Shown here piece after piece: positions 1 through 11,142 of a stretch of 64,000 nucleotides of DNA. Every line of letters begins with the position of its first letter. The first letter of the stretch is position 1. This stretch comes from Buxus sempervirens (Eukaryota > Streptophyta > Magnoliopsida > Buxales > Buxaceae). The stretch is from NCBI GenBank assembly GCA_947561395.2, contig OX387184.1, positions 37,810,766 through 37,874,765 of the forward strand. Reading direction: 5' to 3'. Below the pieces are notes generated by a model, which saw only the letters and a list, made by a program, of their open reading frames with translations, was not told where the DNA came from and did not search any database. Position numbers and translations under genes: made by a program.

Positions 1-744
1 AACAAAGGGAGCCAACGAAAACAAAAAAGCCAACCCTTTGCCCAAGGGTGGCTGTGGGTTTTATAGAGAAAAAAAGAGAGGGTCCGCCGAGTTGGCGCCA
101 AGCTGGCGCAGGGTAGCTGGACCTTGGCGTGAGCGGCATAATGATTCGAAAAATTCAATTCGCTGCTGATTTGTCGGGAAAATCAGTGTATTTACAGATT
201 TAGTCCCTGTACATTTTTTATTTAATCCGATACTCTTGGATATTTACAGATTTGGTCCCTGGATATTTTTTATATAATCCCTGAGATATTTCGTATGTTT
301 GGATATTTACGGATTTGATCCCCGAGATATTTTCTTGCGCTACTTGCCATGTGTGCAGTTTGCCGGTTTTGCTGCTCGGAAACTTCGACAGTTCATATCT
401 TCTTCACCCGGACTTTGATTTGAGCAAACTCAGTTGCATTAGGATTGTATCAGAGCCCTCTATCCAATGACATAGGGCTAAGCACCTAGCTCGGGGTTTA
501 GCAGAAAGTCAACTTTCGGCTCTCCCTTAAGTTTGACCAGCTTGCAGAACCTTCATTCGAACTCTGATTCCTACAAACTCAATTGCGTTGGAATCGTGTC
601 GAGATTCTCTATCCATTGAGATAAAGCAAGGTGGCCAATCTTCACTTGATCAAAAAGTCAATTTTCGACCCCTAAGGGTTTGACATTTTAGCTGGGGTTT
701 GCATTTCCGGCTCTTCTCGCAACTCAAAAAATGAGGTGCTTACA
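1..744 (-). mobile_element. LTR-A copy A1, partial (sense minus)
   Basis: This is the 5' part of an LTR whose sense strand is minus; the rest lies left of the window. It ends at GGTGCTTACA, the reverse complement of the TGTAAGCACC terminus seen in the complete copies at 13197 and 49995. It shares with them the stretches rich in 'gatatttacggatt' and 'gagcaaactcagttg'. A TATA-like ttttatag lies at 59-66, and a GGCGCC-rich inverted-repeat block at 81-137 sits where other LTR-A copies carry palindrome arrays. No coding sequence is visible. It appears to be inserted into LTR-A copy A2, which resumes at 745. Confidence 0.8.
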
Positions 745-1669
745 TGTATGGCTTGGGGTGTTAGGGAAGGAAGGAGAGAGTGGTTTAGACAGAGGGAGGA
801 GAGAGGGTGGAGCAACAAAGTCCAACCCCCGAAAATGAGCTGCTAGGCAGCTTTTATAGACAAAAAAAAGTAACCGGAATTAAATTCCGGTGATGAAGGA
901 TATATAGTATAACCGGAATTTAATTCCGGTTATGCTAAAAATGTGTGTAACCGAAATTGAATTTCGGTTACACCTTTTCCTGACATGCAATCATGAAAAT
1001 CTGAGATTTTGTCGTGAAATCAGCCAGAAGATTCGGATTTTCACTTTATGAACAGGAATTTGTGTAAAACCGAAATTTATTTCCGGTTATTCTTCCAATA
1101 TTTTTTATATTTACCGATTGCCCCCTGGATTTGGCCGATTTGACACTTGAGATAACTGCAGATTGCCCCCTGCGCAATTTTGGTTTAATCCCTGAGATAT
1201 TTTGGATATTTACGGATTGACCCTCGAGATATTTTCCTGCGTTTCTTGCCACGTGTGCAGCTCTTTGCCACGTGTGCAGTTTCCGGCTTTTGCTGCCTGG
1301 AAACTTCAACAGATCATATCTTCCTCATCCGGACTCCGATTTGAGCAAACTCAGTTATGTTAGAACCATATCGGAGTCCTCTATCCATTGGGATAGGATT
1401 AAGTAGTTGATTTGGGGTTTAGCAGAAAGTCAACTTTCGACTCCCCTTCAAGTTTGACCGCCCTGCAAATCCTTCATCCGGGCTCCGATTCCTGCAAACT
1501 CAATTGCGTTGGAACCGTGTCGGGATTCTCTATCCACTAGGATAAAGCAAGGTGGTCAATTATCACTTGATCAAAAATTCAACTTTTGTCCCCTCAGGGT
1601 TTGACTTTTCTGCTAGGGTTTTGCAATTCCAGCACTTCCGAGGGTGCAAAAATGAGGTTCTGACAGTAT
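745..1669 (-). mobile_element. LTR-A copy A2, partial, split by A1
   Basis: This segment resumes in the CT-rich leader just downstream of the promoter of an LTR-A (compare 49015-49140) and ends with aaaatgaggttctgaca, a mutated terminus. Between them are a TATA-like ttttatag near 852-859, a palindrome array of ACCGGAATT...AATTCCGGT units at 871-1090, and the usual LTR-A U3 sequence. It interrupts LTR-B1, because LTR-B sequence (accgtggcatg) follows directly at 1670. The other end and the target duplication are outside the window. No gene is seen. Confidence 0.78.
871..1090. repeat. Palindrome array in LTR-A2 U3
   Basis: Several imperfect inverted repeats of the form AACCGGAATTNAATTCCGGTT or AACCGAAATTNAATTTCGGTT lie just upstream (in LTR sense, minus) of the TATA-like box near 855. 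Units occur at about 871-892, 915-937, 950-972 and 1070-1090. Each unit could form a hairpin or bind a dimeric protein. The homologous position in other LTR-A copies holds a palindrome of different sequence. Confidence 0.75.
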
Positions 1670-1982
1670 GTTTCTACCGTGGCATGTTTTAGAATTGAAC
1701 TAAATGTATTTGTGCATGCATGTGCTGCTTACTGGGATATTCGTATCTCATTCCGTATTGTTTTGTTTTGTTTTCAGCTGCTCCTGGAGAGGATGATACC
1801 TGCAGGTAGTTGCTTGGTCATGTGAGTTTATTTCAGTTTGGGATTATTTTAGCGCACTCTGTTATATAGTTATTGTTGTATTCATGTTTTTCCTTCACTT
1901 TGATATTGCGATCTTGTGTTATATAATAACCTCCGGAGACGTGTTACGATGTATTTACGTGACCCGGATCTGGGGTGTTACA
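1670..1982 (+). mobile_element. LTR-B copy B1, 3' part (sense plus)
   Basis: This matches the reverse complement of the start of LTR-B2 (5939-6260): shared landmarks are accgtggcat, gcatgcatgtgctgctcactgggatat-like sequence, and the terminus gacccggatctggggtgttaca. The end at 1982 abuts LINE-a coding sequence. The remainder was separated by the LTR-A insertion on its left and lies outside the window. There is no coding capacity. Confidence 0.78.
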
Positions 1983-3058
1983 TGGACACTTCATGGACAA
2001 ATCTCTCCCTCTCCTAGTTGTCCGATCTCTGGAATCTCAATTGTGGAGTAAGCTAGGCACCATGGAGACTAGCATGACTACGGATGGGTTCTTCATCTTC
2101 CGCTTTAGCAACAACGACATGAGGGATCGGGTACTGGATAATGCTCCATGGCACTTCTTAGGAAAGTTCCTTGTTCTCAAGGAATGGCAACCAGGCCTGA
2201 AATTGGAAAAGACAGAGCTTAACAAAGTACCTATGTGAATCAAACTCATGAACATCCCTCTGGAATTCTGGTCTGAAAAGGGCCTGAGCTACATAGCAAG
2301 TGGCATAGGCATCCCCTTATTATACCTTGACGAAGCAACTCACAAACAAACCAGATTGGGTTTTACTCGTGTTTGTGTTGAAATAGACGTTGAGTGTGCA
2401 TTCCCAGAAAATATCCTACTACAAACCACTCAGGAATGCATGGATTTCACTGAGGTCAGGGTAGAATACCCATGGAAACTAGCTTGTTGCTCTCAATGCA
2501 AGGTATTTGGACATATAGAATCAAAGTGTCCGAAAGTCAACCGAGTATGGAGACCCAGTGGGCGTCAACTTCCTGAACCAAACATGCAAAGTGATATAAT
2601 CCCTGAAGATAGAAATGCTAAACAGGAGAGAACTCCTAAGACGAACACTGCTACTTCTCTCAATCAGTCTAAAATCAGTCCACAATTGAACTCCAATGAC
2701 ATAGATCCCCCACAGAAGGAGGAAATCATACCTGAAGGCGTTGCTGCGCAACATGCACATGATGAAATAGCTAAGGCAGGAAGCACTAACAGTGCCATTG
2801 AGGGAAGGAAGATACCACATTCTACAGAGGTAAATAGCCCAAACAAATTTGCTGCTCTTGAGAATGCAGAATGCTTGGAATTGGGTGAGATTTCTTCAGC
2901 TAGTGGGGGTAAGAAACAAAAAGAGAAAAGGAAGAAGGGGATCCTCCTTGTAGACAAAGTTGCCATGAAAGAAGCAAGGAAAAGCATGGGACATAAGCAT
3001 GCTCCAAGAGCTCCCCCTCCCCAACCTTCTCTATTATCAGTTGGGCTATATGGGACAT
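1983..3058 (+). pseudogene. LINE-a ORF1 (DUF4283 / zinc knuckle), broken
   Basis: ORF1 of plant L1 LINEs encodes a nucleic-acid-binding protein that coats the element RNA. The frame opens inside the DUF4283-like domain (GHFMDKSLPL, then FFIFRF and WHFLGKFLVLKEWQPG). At 2236-2238 a TGA replaces an expected Trp (VPM-stop-IKL against VPIWIKM in LINE-i). The frame continues through WSEKGLSYIASGIG and a CCHC knuckle, CSQCKVFGHIESKC, near 2492-2531, then a low-complexity tail with a Lys-rich patch near 2911-2940. It ends at a TAA at 3058 that overlaps the start of ORF2. The N-terminus is missing. Family assignment is firm from motif order; function is inferred from the family. Confidence 0.82.
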
Positions 3059-6000
3059 AAGAGGTCTAAACGACCCTGCCAAGCAGTGTGAAATCAGATC
3101 CCTAATTCAGAAGAACAAGCTTAGCCTAATGTGCATTGTAGAAACTAAAGTCAAAAGTGCAAATAAAGCTATGGTAATATCGGCCATCTACACCCAGTGG
3201 AGTGTGGTAGACAACTACTTTCAGGCCCTCAAAGGTCGAGTGTGGGTATGCTAGGACCCAAACGCCCTGGAGGTCAATACATCTTTTGTCTCAGACCAGA
3301 TGATCCACTGTAGAATAATTTTTCCAAATACTCAACAATCTTCATGGCTTCTTTTATCTACGCTTCTAATGATTTTAGATAGAGAAGGTCCCTTTGGCAT
3401 GATATCAGAAACCTAACTCCTGGCTATACTTGGATCTTGGTGGGAGACTTCAACTGTGTTCGTAATTCACTCGAGAATTTTGGGGGCAAACCTATTCACA
3501 CGAAAGCTGTAGCTGAATTCAATGACTATGTTGATCAATGTGGATTTGGTGAACTCAAATCCAAGGGTCTCCTTCATACGTAGAGCAACAATAGTCCAGG
3601 TACAAGCCTCATTCAATGTAAACTTGATAAAGGGATGGTTAATCATGAATGGTTGCAGGCACACCCCAATTCAGAAGTGGATTTCATACCTCCTGGCATA
3701 TCCGACCATAGTGCCGCTGTGATTTCGATCCTCCAGGAATGTGGTTTAGGACCCAAGCCGTTCAAATTTTACAATTTCTGGACTCAACACATTGAGTTCT
3801 TGCCTATGGTGGAGCACATCTGGAATACCCAAATTTATGGTACACCATGTTTAGACTTGTGAAAAAACTCAAGCTTGTCAAAAGTGCCCTCAAGGATTGG
3901 AGCAGACAAAAATATACTAATCTATAGGGGTTCAAGAAATCAGAAACGAATTATCAATGTGCCAACAAACCCTTGCTGCTAACCCCCAGGATGCCAACCT
4001 TCGAACCAAGGAGAGGGAGTTATCCTCGAAACTGATTGTAGCAGACAGAAACTTGGAAGCTCAAACCAAGCAGAAAAGCCAAATTCAATGGCTAAGGGAG
4101 GGGGAATTCAAACACCCACTTCTTCCATGCCTCACTCATCACTAGAAGAGCAACAAATAAGATCACAAGTATCTATGATGAAGGAGGTACGAAAATAACA
4201 TATTGGAACCAAGTGAAGAAAGCCTTTGAAGATTATTATGTTAACCTCCTTGGAACATCTAGTACAGCAACCCCCAAGTCCGAAGTGTTGAGCATTTCAT
4301 CTCCAAAAAGTTAGATATTGCAACCTCTCTTGATCTGACGAAGGAGATCACTGATAAAGAGATAACCGACACCTTGTTTAGCCTTAAAGATGATAAAGGC
4401 ACCATGTCCAGATGGCTTCACAGCATCATTCTTCAAGAAGGCATGGCATATTGTAGGACAAGACACCCTAACAGCCATCAAAAGCTTCTTCATCGAAGGT
4501 AAACTCTTGAAACAGCTCAATGCGACTGATAACTCTTGTCCCAAAGAAGCAGAAATCCTCATCAGTAGTAGATGATAGGCCTATCGCTTGTGTGAACACA
4601 ATATACAAGTGTATTTTGAAGATCATTGCTAATAGACTCAAGAATGTCATTCCAGATCTAGTAGGGGAGTATCAAACAGTGTTCATCCCAGGAAGAAAGA
4701 TGATTGACAATATCCTTATCACTCAAGAAGCAATGCACAATTATCATAGGCATACTGGTCCAACACAATGTACCCTCAAGGCTGCCATCAGGAAGGCATT
4801 CGATTTAGTGAACTACAACCTCCTTCCCCCCTACTGAAAGCAATGAACGTTCCAGACACCTTTATAGGTTGGGTAATGGAATGTGTCTCCTCCTCTTCTT
4901 TCTCCCTAGTCCTAAATGGAGGTTTGGTTGGATACTTCAAGGCAAAAAAAAGGGGCTGTGACAGGGGGCCCAATGTCCCCTTATCTCTTCTTTCTGATCA
5001 TGGAATTACTGATGGGAATCTTGAACCCCTATACAAGCAATGGTTTTGTCATCCATCTGAAATGCAAGGAGGTAGGCATCAAAGGGCTTTGCTTTGCTGA
5101 CGACCTACTTATCTTCTCTAAGCTAGAGTTACAATCCATGGAAGCTATATTTCTAGCTTTACGGCAATTGGAAACCATCTCAGGCCTGCAAGTTAACCCT
5201 TCAAAAAGCCAAATATACTTTAGTGCCACACCTGTGAAACCCAAAAAAGTATTGTGGACAGATTCCAGGTTCTAGTGGGGACACTCCCGGTGAAATACTT
5301 TGGTGTTCCTATCATTCCCACAAGACTAAAAGCTACTCATTGTGAACCCTCCTTCAGAATATCAAATCCAAGATCCAATCTTGGAAAGCAAGAATTTTAT
5401 GTTATGCCGGTTGAGCGCAACTGATCAAGTCGGTATTGTTTGCTACTGCGGTTCACTGGATGGCCGCTTTTATGTTGCCAAAAAAAGTGGTGGAGGAAAT
5501 CGATAGGATGTGCAAGAACTTCCTATGGTTAGGTTCGAACTCAAGGAAAAAGATTACTCCAATGGCATGGGTTACAATTTGGTTTTCCAAAGAAGGAGGC
5601 CTGGGAATCATCAATTTGCAGCAATGGACCAAGGCAGCATTGAGTGGCCTGATATGGCGCATTGCCACAGGTGAGCAATCCTCATGGGTTCGATGGATAC
5701 AAACTAACAGACTAAAGAGCAAATCCTTGTGGCAAGTTCAAATACCTTCAACCACCACCTGGGCATGGTGTAAAATTCTAAAGTTGAGAGAGACCATCTC
5801 CCCCTTCATTAAACACAACATCGGGAACAGAGGTAGAACCTCGCTGTGGTTTGACAATTGGCTCCCAGGGGGACCTTTGTATGGAAAATATGGTAACCGG
5901 ATCATCTACGACTCAGGTCTCTTAAGAGATGCAAGAGTTGTAACGCCCCGGATCCGAGTTACATAGAGAAGCCGAAACTCATCTCCGGAGGTTAATACAT

Positions 6001-6377
6001 ATCACAGGATCGCAATATCAGAGTGAAGGGAAAACATGAATACCGCAATAACTATATAATTAGAGCACGCTAAACAATTCCCGAACTGAAATAAAACTCA
6101 CATGACTGAGCACCTACCCAAAATAAACGACCCCTCCAAGAGCAGCTAAAAACAAACGAAACAACATGGAATGAGATACAAATATCCCAGCGAGTAGCAT
6201 ATGCATGCAGAAATAGTTATCATCAGTTATAAATATGCCACGGTAAATAACGAGCACAATTAAGCCAATAGAGATAATTCTGAAGTTGAAAATCCAAAAC
6301 CCCAATAACAATTTCCACAAAATACCGACCACAATACCGATTAAACATTGACAACCAGGCCTCCAAGTACACAGTTC

Positions 6378-6490
6378 CGGCCTACTCAGGGTTTCGGAAC
6401 TCTGAAATGACGGCCTACTCAGGGTTTCATCATCCAATGCTGGCTTACTCCGGGTTTCGGCATTGACAACCAGGCCTACTCAGGGTTTCT
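6378..6490. repeat. Short tandem 'cctactcagggtttc' repeats in LTR-B2
   Basis: Four near copies of GGCCTACTCAGGGTTTC, spaced by about 35-40 bp, each next to a short spacer such as 'ggaactctgaaatga' or 'ggcattgacaacca'. The same repeat family occurs in LTR-B3 at 43300-43690, where it has five or six copies, so copy number changes between family members. No function is evident. Confidence 0.75.
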
Positions 6491-7117
6491 GGTTGCTCTA
6501 CACTAGTCGTGGCAACACACAAGGCCATGTAATTACATCGATAAACAATACCATCACATTACTAAGCTTAGACATGGATCCAGGTGAAGCTAAACCAAAA
6601 CAAAATAACAAATGCATAAAATTCACCATTGGCAACACAATAAACCAAACATTGTCATCATCATGTATAACACCATATAACCTTATCACAGGTCACTCCG
6701 GACCAGAACAGTAACTCATGGAACTTCGATAGATGTTCTAACCCAAAAACCAAATCCCACCGGTAGTAAAGTCCTTTTCCTCACACAAAGATAATTTTAC
6801 AAATACAGCTCAGCACTTTACAATCCAATAAACTCAGGTTAAACACGTTCACAACTGAAAACAAATTGAAAAACATAGATAAAACTAGAATACTAACTCA
6901 AGGTATCAAGAACAGCAATTAGACTACAAATAGTCCTTCGAATATCACTTTTGGAAACTCATAAAACTTACCAATAATAGGCCCAATGATCTCTGAAGGT
7001 TTTGAGCAGATTAAAATACTTCTAACATCCTAATCTAGTTTTTGGCTAAGAGGTTTAAGCCTTACAGTACCAAAAATTGCCTCAAAATGGTCAGTCGCAC
7101 ATTCCCTGGAAAAATGG

Positions 7118-7215
7118 AGGGTGCGCTGACCTCGGGCCCCTTGGCGCCAGCTCGGTGGACCCAAAAATCTGTATACACCAAGCTGCCGCCAAGTAGAAAT
7201 AGTGGGCGGCAGCCC
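7118..7215. repeat. GGCGCC-type inverted-repeat block in LTR-B2
   Basis: The block has GTGCGCTGACCTCGG, then TTGGCGCCAGCTCGG, with further GC-rich inverted segments in an otherwise AT-rich LTR. Very similar sequence occurs in LTR-B3 (44596-44775) and a related block in LTR-C1 (25778-25822) and LTR-A6 (51343-51450). The position is about 500-700 bp downstream of the putative TATA box in LTR sense. Confidence 0.6.
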
Positions 7216-8939
7216 AACGGATGCTCCCCTAACACGATCTAGCCATGACTGTCCTAGTTTCAAACCTCTACAACAATTTTTCTATGCTTCTACCACCTTC
7301 AATAGACAATTCAACTCAAATCGAAATTAATCTAATACATTTCATATCACACCTCAAAATCTCTTCGAAAAACCCAAGTCTGAAACTAACATTTTCCATA
7401 AACATGCTTTACGGTTAATCTCAAAAATCAGGAACCAATACATAGAGTAAAACGATGCTACTCACATGATTTATTGAGGGTTTTCATCTAGCTTCCAACC
7501 TTGTTGATAATTACCTCCGGAAAGAAGATTTATCGGCCGATGACCTCGGTCCATAGTAGCATCCAAATCTAATTAGATCTTAGCTCGGCCTTACTTAAAA
7601 CCCTTGGGATATTTCACCTTCCTCTCGCCATCCAAATATCAAAGCTCGGCTTCTGGTTCCTTTCCCCCAATCCAAAATTTTAACCTAGCAGCCTATTTAT
7701 TGGCTTCGCAGAGGTCCACCCTTCACCTAATTTATTTATTGCTCGCCTTAACTTAACCTTCGAAATTTCATATTTACTCTCCCTTAATGTTAAGAATAAT
7801 ATTAGTTTGGATTTAAGAATTTTAATCACCATTAATTATATTTTACGTACTTACATACTTAATTTAAATAAAAATGTCAAATTACCCTTTGCTACTCGAT
7901 AGCCCGAAATCTCCACTCCCGAAATTTTAATTAAGCTTATTAGTTAATCTTTTAAATAAATACTCACTAAAACTAGGGTTTTACAAGAGTATCGGCTATC
8001 ATGTCTGATAATGAATGGGACCCTCCGGTGGTTGTTACGCATGAACTCATGGAGGTTTGGGACATGCTTCAGCAATTACCAACACCTAATCAAGGGAGAG
8101 AGGACAGCACAACATGGCTACCATCCACTTTAGGTGAGCACACAACCAAAGATGCTTATAAAACCTTAGGTTTGAATAGACAGAAAGTGATATGGAACGA
8201 GCTAGTGTGGTACGAAGGTAACATCCCCAAACAAGCATTCTTCTTGTGGCTAGCCATCAACAGAAGGATCCTCACCCAGGACATATTACTCAATCTCAAT
8301 GTCATCACCTCATCAAGATGCAGTTTGTGTAGGTACAATAGCGAGGATGTGGATCACCTATTTTTTGATTGTCCTTACTCTCAGTAGATATGGAACAAAT
8401 CAATGGCAAGGAATTGCCTCAGCAGCAAGCCATCTTCATGGGCTAACACGATAGCTTGGGCAGGCCACTACTTCAAAGGGAAGAGCTTTGTGGCAAAAAT
8501 CAGAAGACTTTCTATGGCTACTATGGTGTACCACATCTGGCGAGAACGCAATAGACGCTTGTTCCAGAACAAGGCCATACCTCCGGAAGAGCTGGATAAA
8601 TACATTTTGTTCAATCTAAGATTTAGATCTATAAACGATGAACAAGGAGTTGCAAATTGCCAGCTAGCTCGTCAAGTCTCGCACAATTGGTCACTACACC
8701 CACGCTTCATAGGATAATACAAGCCCATGAAAGGCTAATCTATTTGCAGGCTGAAACTAATGTATCTTACTATGGTCGGGATGATTCTGATCCCCTCCTG
8801 GTTGTATCTATAGTAGTACTTTTGTTAAATGTTGACGAACCCTTAGCTTGGGTTCGATCACATAGATGGTGAAAAATCTTGTAACCTTATTACTATTCTA
8901 TTAATACACTTGGACTTACCTTCAAAAAAAAAAAAAAAA

Positions 8940-8973
8940 GACTTGAATCACATATACTTTCAATGTGAGTACT
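8940..8973 (+). mobile_element. LINE-c fragment in zf-RVT knuckle
   Basis: Only about 34 bp lie between the A tract of LINE-a and the 5' end of LINE-b. They encode LNHIYFQCEYS, the second half of a zf-RVT knuckle, in frame with the LINE-c tail that resumes at 18225-18246 (SSKV) and 21615 (WVEIMRRNYV). The fragment ends with GTGAGTACT, the target duplication of LINE-b. LINE-c's upstream part lies left of the window because LINE-a is inserted in it. Confidence 0.8.
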
Positions 8974-9457
8974 TGTGAATACTTCTACTTCTGAAGGGAG
9001 TCCTCTCCTATTCGCCGGATTATTCGTGGATCTATTGGTGGATCCCGAAAGCTGCTCGTCTTCGTGGAACCAGGTTCTTCAAGCTTTCTCCAGCTCGGGG
9101 ATTTTGGAGCTGGAGTTTTATGTGCCTCCTCCAGTTCTGGGGATTCACAGTTGGTTTGTCAAGTCTTCTCCAGTTTCATGGAGTTTCTTCGCTGTGGCAT
9201 TCGTGGAGTCTTATCTGTGGCTTTCGTGGAGATATTACTGGTCTTGTTTATTATTGTGAAGTTTATCAGTGGTTAGCTGTGGCTTTCGTGAGATTTTTGC
9301 AATAGGATTTGTGGAGATTATTTTGAGATCCGTGGCATGCCTCGTCTCGGCTTCCTGTTCTCAGGTGGTTGTCGCTCCCTCCGGCGACACCTGAGTTGGG
9401 TTCTAATCTTTTTCCTACCTCTTCATACAAGAGCGCCTTACCTTATCCTCTCTGCAT
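8974..9457 (+). other. LINE-b 5' leader
   Basis: A pyrimidine-rich leader ahead of ORF1 with no upstream gene. The first ATG that continues into the ORF1 frame is at 9458; earlier openings in that frame (from 9369) would need a TTG. LINE promoters are usually internal to the leader, but no specific box can be identified here. Confidence 0.5.
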
Positions 9458-11142
9458 GGAGCTTGAAATTTCAAATTTCCCTCTACTCTCTGTGACGGCT
9501 ACTCCGGGTGTGATAGCGCCTCAAGATGTCAACCTGCCTGCCGCCTTTTCCCTGCCACCCCTCCTGTCTCCCCCTGACCTTCCTGTGGTCAGTCCTCCTG
9601 CTCAGTCTGAGCTCGTTTCCTCGAACACCCCTGCTGTTTCTGCAGCTGCTCAGGTCCCTCCCCCTGCTGTTTTTGCAGCTGCTTAGGTCCCTCCCCCTGG
9701 TAGCCCGATCGCTCCCTCTCTTCCCTCGTACCTAAACCCATCCTCTCTCCCGCCAAACCCACACCCATCCACTCATCCGCCAAACCTGAAACCACCCTCT
9801 CTTGCACAAAACCCAACCCCATCCTCTCTTAACCCGAACCCTTCTCTTAACCCGCTTCCTACCTCCTCCCCGATGGCTTTGTCTTCTCTCTTTCCCCATA
9901 AGCCCTTTAAGGCCAGACTCTCATTCCATGAACCTATCATTTCGGATGGCCATGTCTTCGTCTCTCCCCCGGCTGCTGTTGTGGAGGAGGGTATCATGCA
10001 TTGGGATGGTTGTCTAGTAGGTCATTTTTTGGACAAGAAGCTGCCTTATTCTTCTGTTAAAGCTCTCTCGGAGAAGCTGTGGTCTAGCTAGGTTCGGCAA
10101 AGTTGATGTTTCTGCTGCCGACAATGGCTTCTACATTTTCAGATGCTCCTCATCTTTGATGAGAGAAAAAATTCTTCAAGAATCTCCCTGGCACGTGGCT
10201 GGAAAGTTGTTAGTTCTCAAGGAATGGGAACTGAATATGCAGATGATCAAATCTCAACTCAGCAAGATTCCAATTTTGGTGAAGTTCTTCAATATTCCAA
10301 TGGAATATTGGATTACTGATGGATTAAGTTTCATTGCCAGTGGAATTGGCAAGCCTTTCTTCTTAGATGATCTTACTGAACGCAAGTCTCGTCTATCTTT
10401 CGCAAGGGTTTGTGTTGAAATCAGTGCAAACAGTTCCCTTCCAGATGCCATCTACCTCAACCCAATCCCAGGTTATGGTGGAGCTTCTGCGTCTCTTCTA
10501 ATTGATGTTGAATATCCTTGGAAACCTGCCAGGTGCTCTAACTACATGCTGTTTGGTCATTCTACTATCCACTGCAAGAAATTATCGTCACAAACATGGG
10601 TTTAGAAAGATGAGCCCACGAAGCCTGGAGATGTTACAATTCCCAAGTAGCTGCATGCAACCCAATCTCAAGCCATTGTTAACACCCCTGCACCTCCCAA
10701 ATAGCACCATGATAATCATTCTATGGGCATGTCTCCTTCTCATGTTTGGAACAAGATTATTGCAAAGGGCAAGCAGATTAGAGTAGAGGAACCTCTACAT
10801 GCAACTGAAACTTCATCCTCATTAGATGCACAGGCTGCGCCTCCTTCTGAAACCGCCTCTCAAGGGGAAACCTACTGTAGTGTCTCGGTTCTTGCACCTG
10901 AAACCCTGGTTCCGGATTCTTCCTCCACCCCAGAAATCATGCTTGTCAATCCTATTGACTCAGGTAACAGGTTCGGGATTATGCAGTCTATCGTTTTCAC
11001 ACCAGAAGAAGATAATGTCGACATACCCACCATTGATACCAAGTCATCTCATTCCAAAAAGAAACACCGAAAAAAGAAGAAATTTTTGGTGGATGAAATT
11101 GCCATGAAGCATGCCAAGGCTTCATGTGTCAATGATAATTGA
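9458..11142 (+). pseudogene. LINE-b ORF1 (DUF4283 / knuckle), lightly damaged
   Basis: A nucleic-acid-binding ORF1 protein. It begins MELEISNFPLL and has a long Pro/Ser-rich N-terminal region up to about 9870. A DUF4283-like core follows (MHWDGCLVGHFLDKKLPY, FYIFRC, WHVAGKLLVLKEWE, YWITDGLSFIASGIGKP, RVCVEI). The knuckle reads CSNYMLFGHSTIHC: the second Cys has become Tyr. A TAG interrupts at 9687 in the Pro-rich part, a 4-bp repeat insertion (AGCT) near 10088 shifts the frame, and a further shift lies near 10610. The tail contains Lys-rich HSKKKHRKKKKFLVDE near 11047-11100, which overlaps the run-up to ORF2. Confidence 0.85.

Larger units (their letters stand above)
5939..7985 (-). mobile_element. 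LTR-B copy B2, solo LTR (2,047 bp)
   Basis: It runs from TGTAACGCCCCGG to GGGTTTTACA and is flanked by the 5-bp direct repeat AGAGT (5934-5938 and 7986-7990), so both boundaries are exact. No gag-pol domain occurs inside, so this is a solo LTR left by LTR-LTR recombination, or a non-autonomous element. TATTTATT near 7694 and TATTTATA boxes in related copies suggest transcription on the minus strand. It contains 'ggcctactcagggtttc' repeats at 6378-6490 (shared with LTR-B3) and a GGCGCC block at 7118-7215. Confidence 0.88.
3030..8717 (+). pseudogene. LINE-a ORF2 (EN-RT-zf-RVT), broken and split
   Basis: ORF2 supplies the endonuclease and reverse transcriptase for target-primed reverse transcription. 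Recognisable in order: an APE-type endonuclease start (IRGLNDPAKQ, then IVETKV, GDFNCVRN, SDHSAAVIS), an RT domain with RPIACVNTIYKC, and an intact CFADDLLIFSK near 5090-5120. Downstream are KYFGVP, the IIYDSGLLRDARV block and, after LTR-B2, a zf-RVT knuckle (CSLCRYNSEDVDHLFFDC) near 8320-8372, ending at HPRFIG. Motif A reads AAIRKAFD instead of DLRKAFD, so a catalytic Asp is lost. There are many stops and frame changes between 3250 and 5300. Without LTR-B2 and one AGAGT the frame is continuous across 5938/7986, which confirms the insertion. Confidence 0.85.
1983..8939 (+). mobile_element. LINE-a: L1-type LINE, split by LTR-B2
   Basis: A plant L1-type non-LTR retrotransposon on the plus strand. 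Its 5' end is lost behind LTR-B1; its 3' end is an A tract at 8924-8939. It holds an ORF1 remnant (DUF4283-like plus CCHC knuckle) and an ORF2 remnant (endonuclease, RT, zf-RVT), both broken by stops and frameshifts. Solo LTR-B2 at 5939-7985 splits ORF2 with a 5-bp duplication AGAGT. LINE-a is itself inserted into the zf-RVT region of LINE-c, which resumes at 8940. Confidence 0.88.

Noticed and set aside
9369..9457. Extension of LINE-b ORF1 upstream of 9458
   Set aside because: The frame is open but offers no ATG before 9458; the earlier start would be a TTG.
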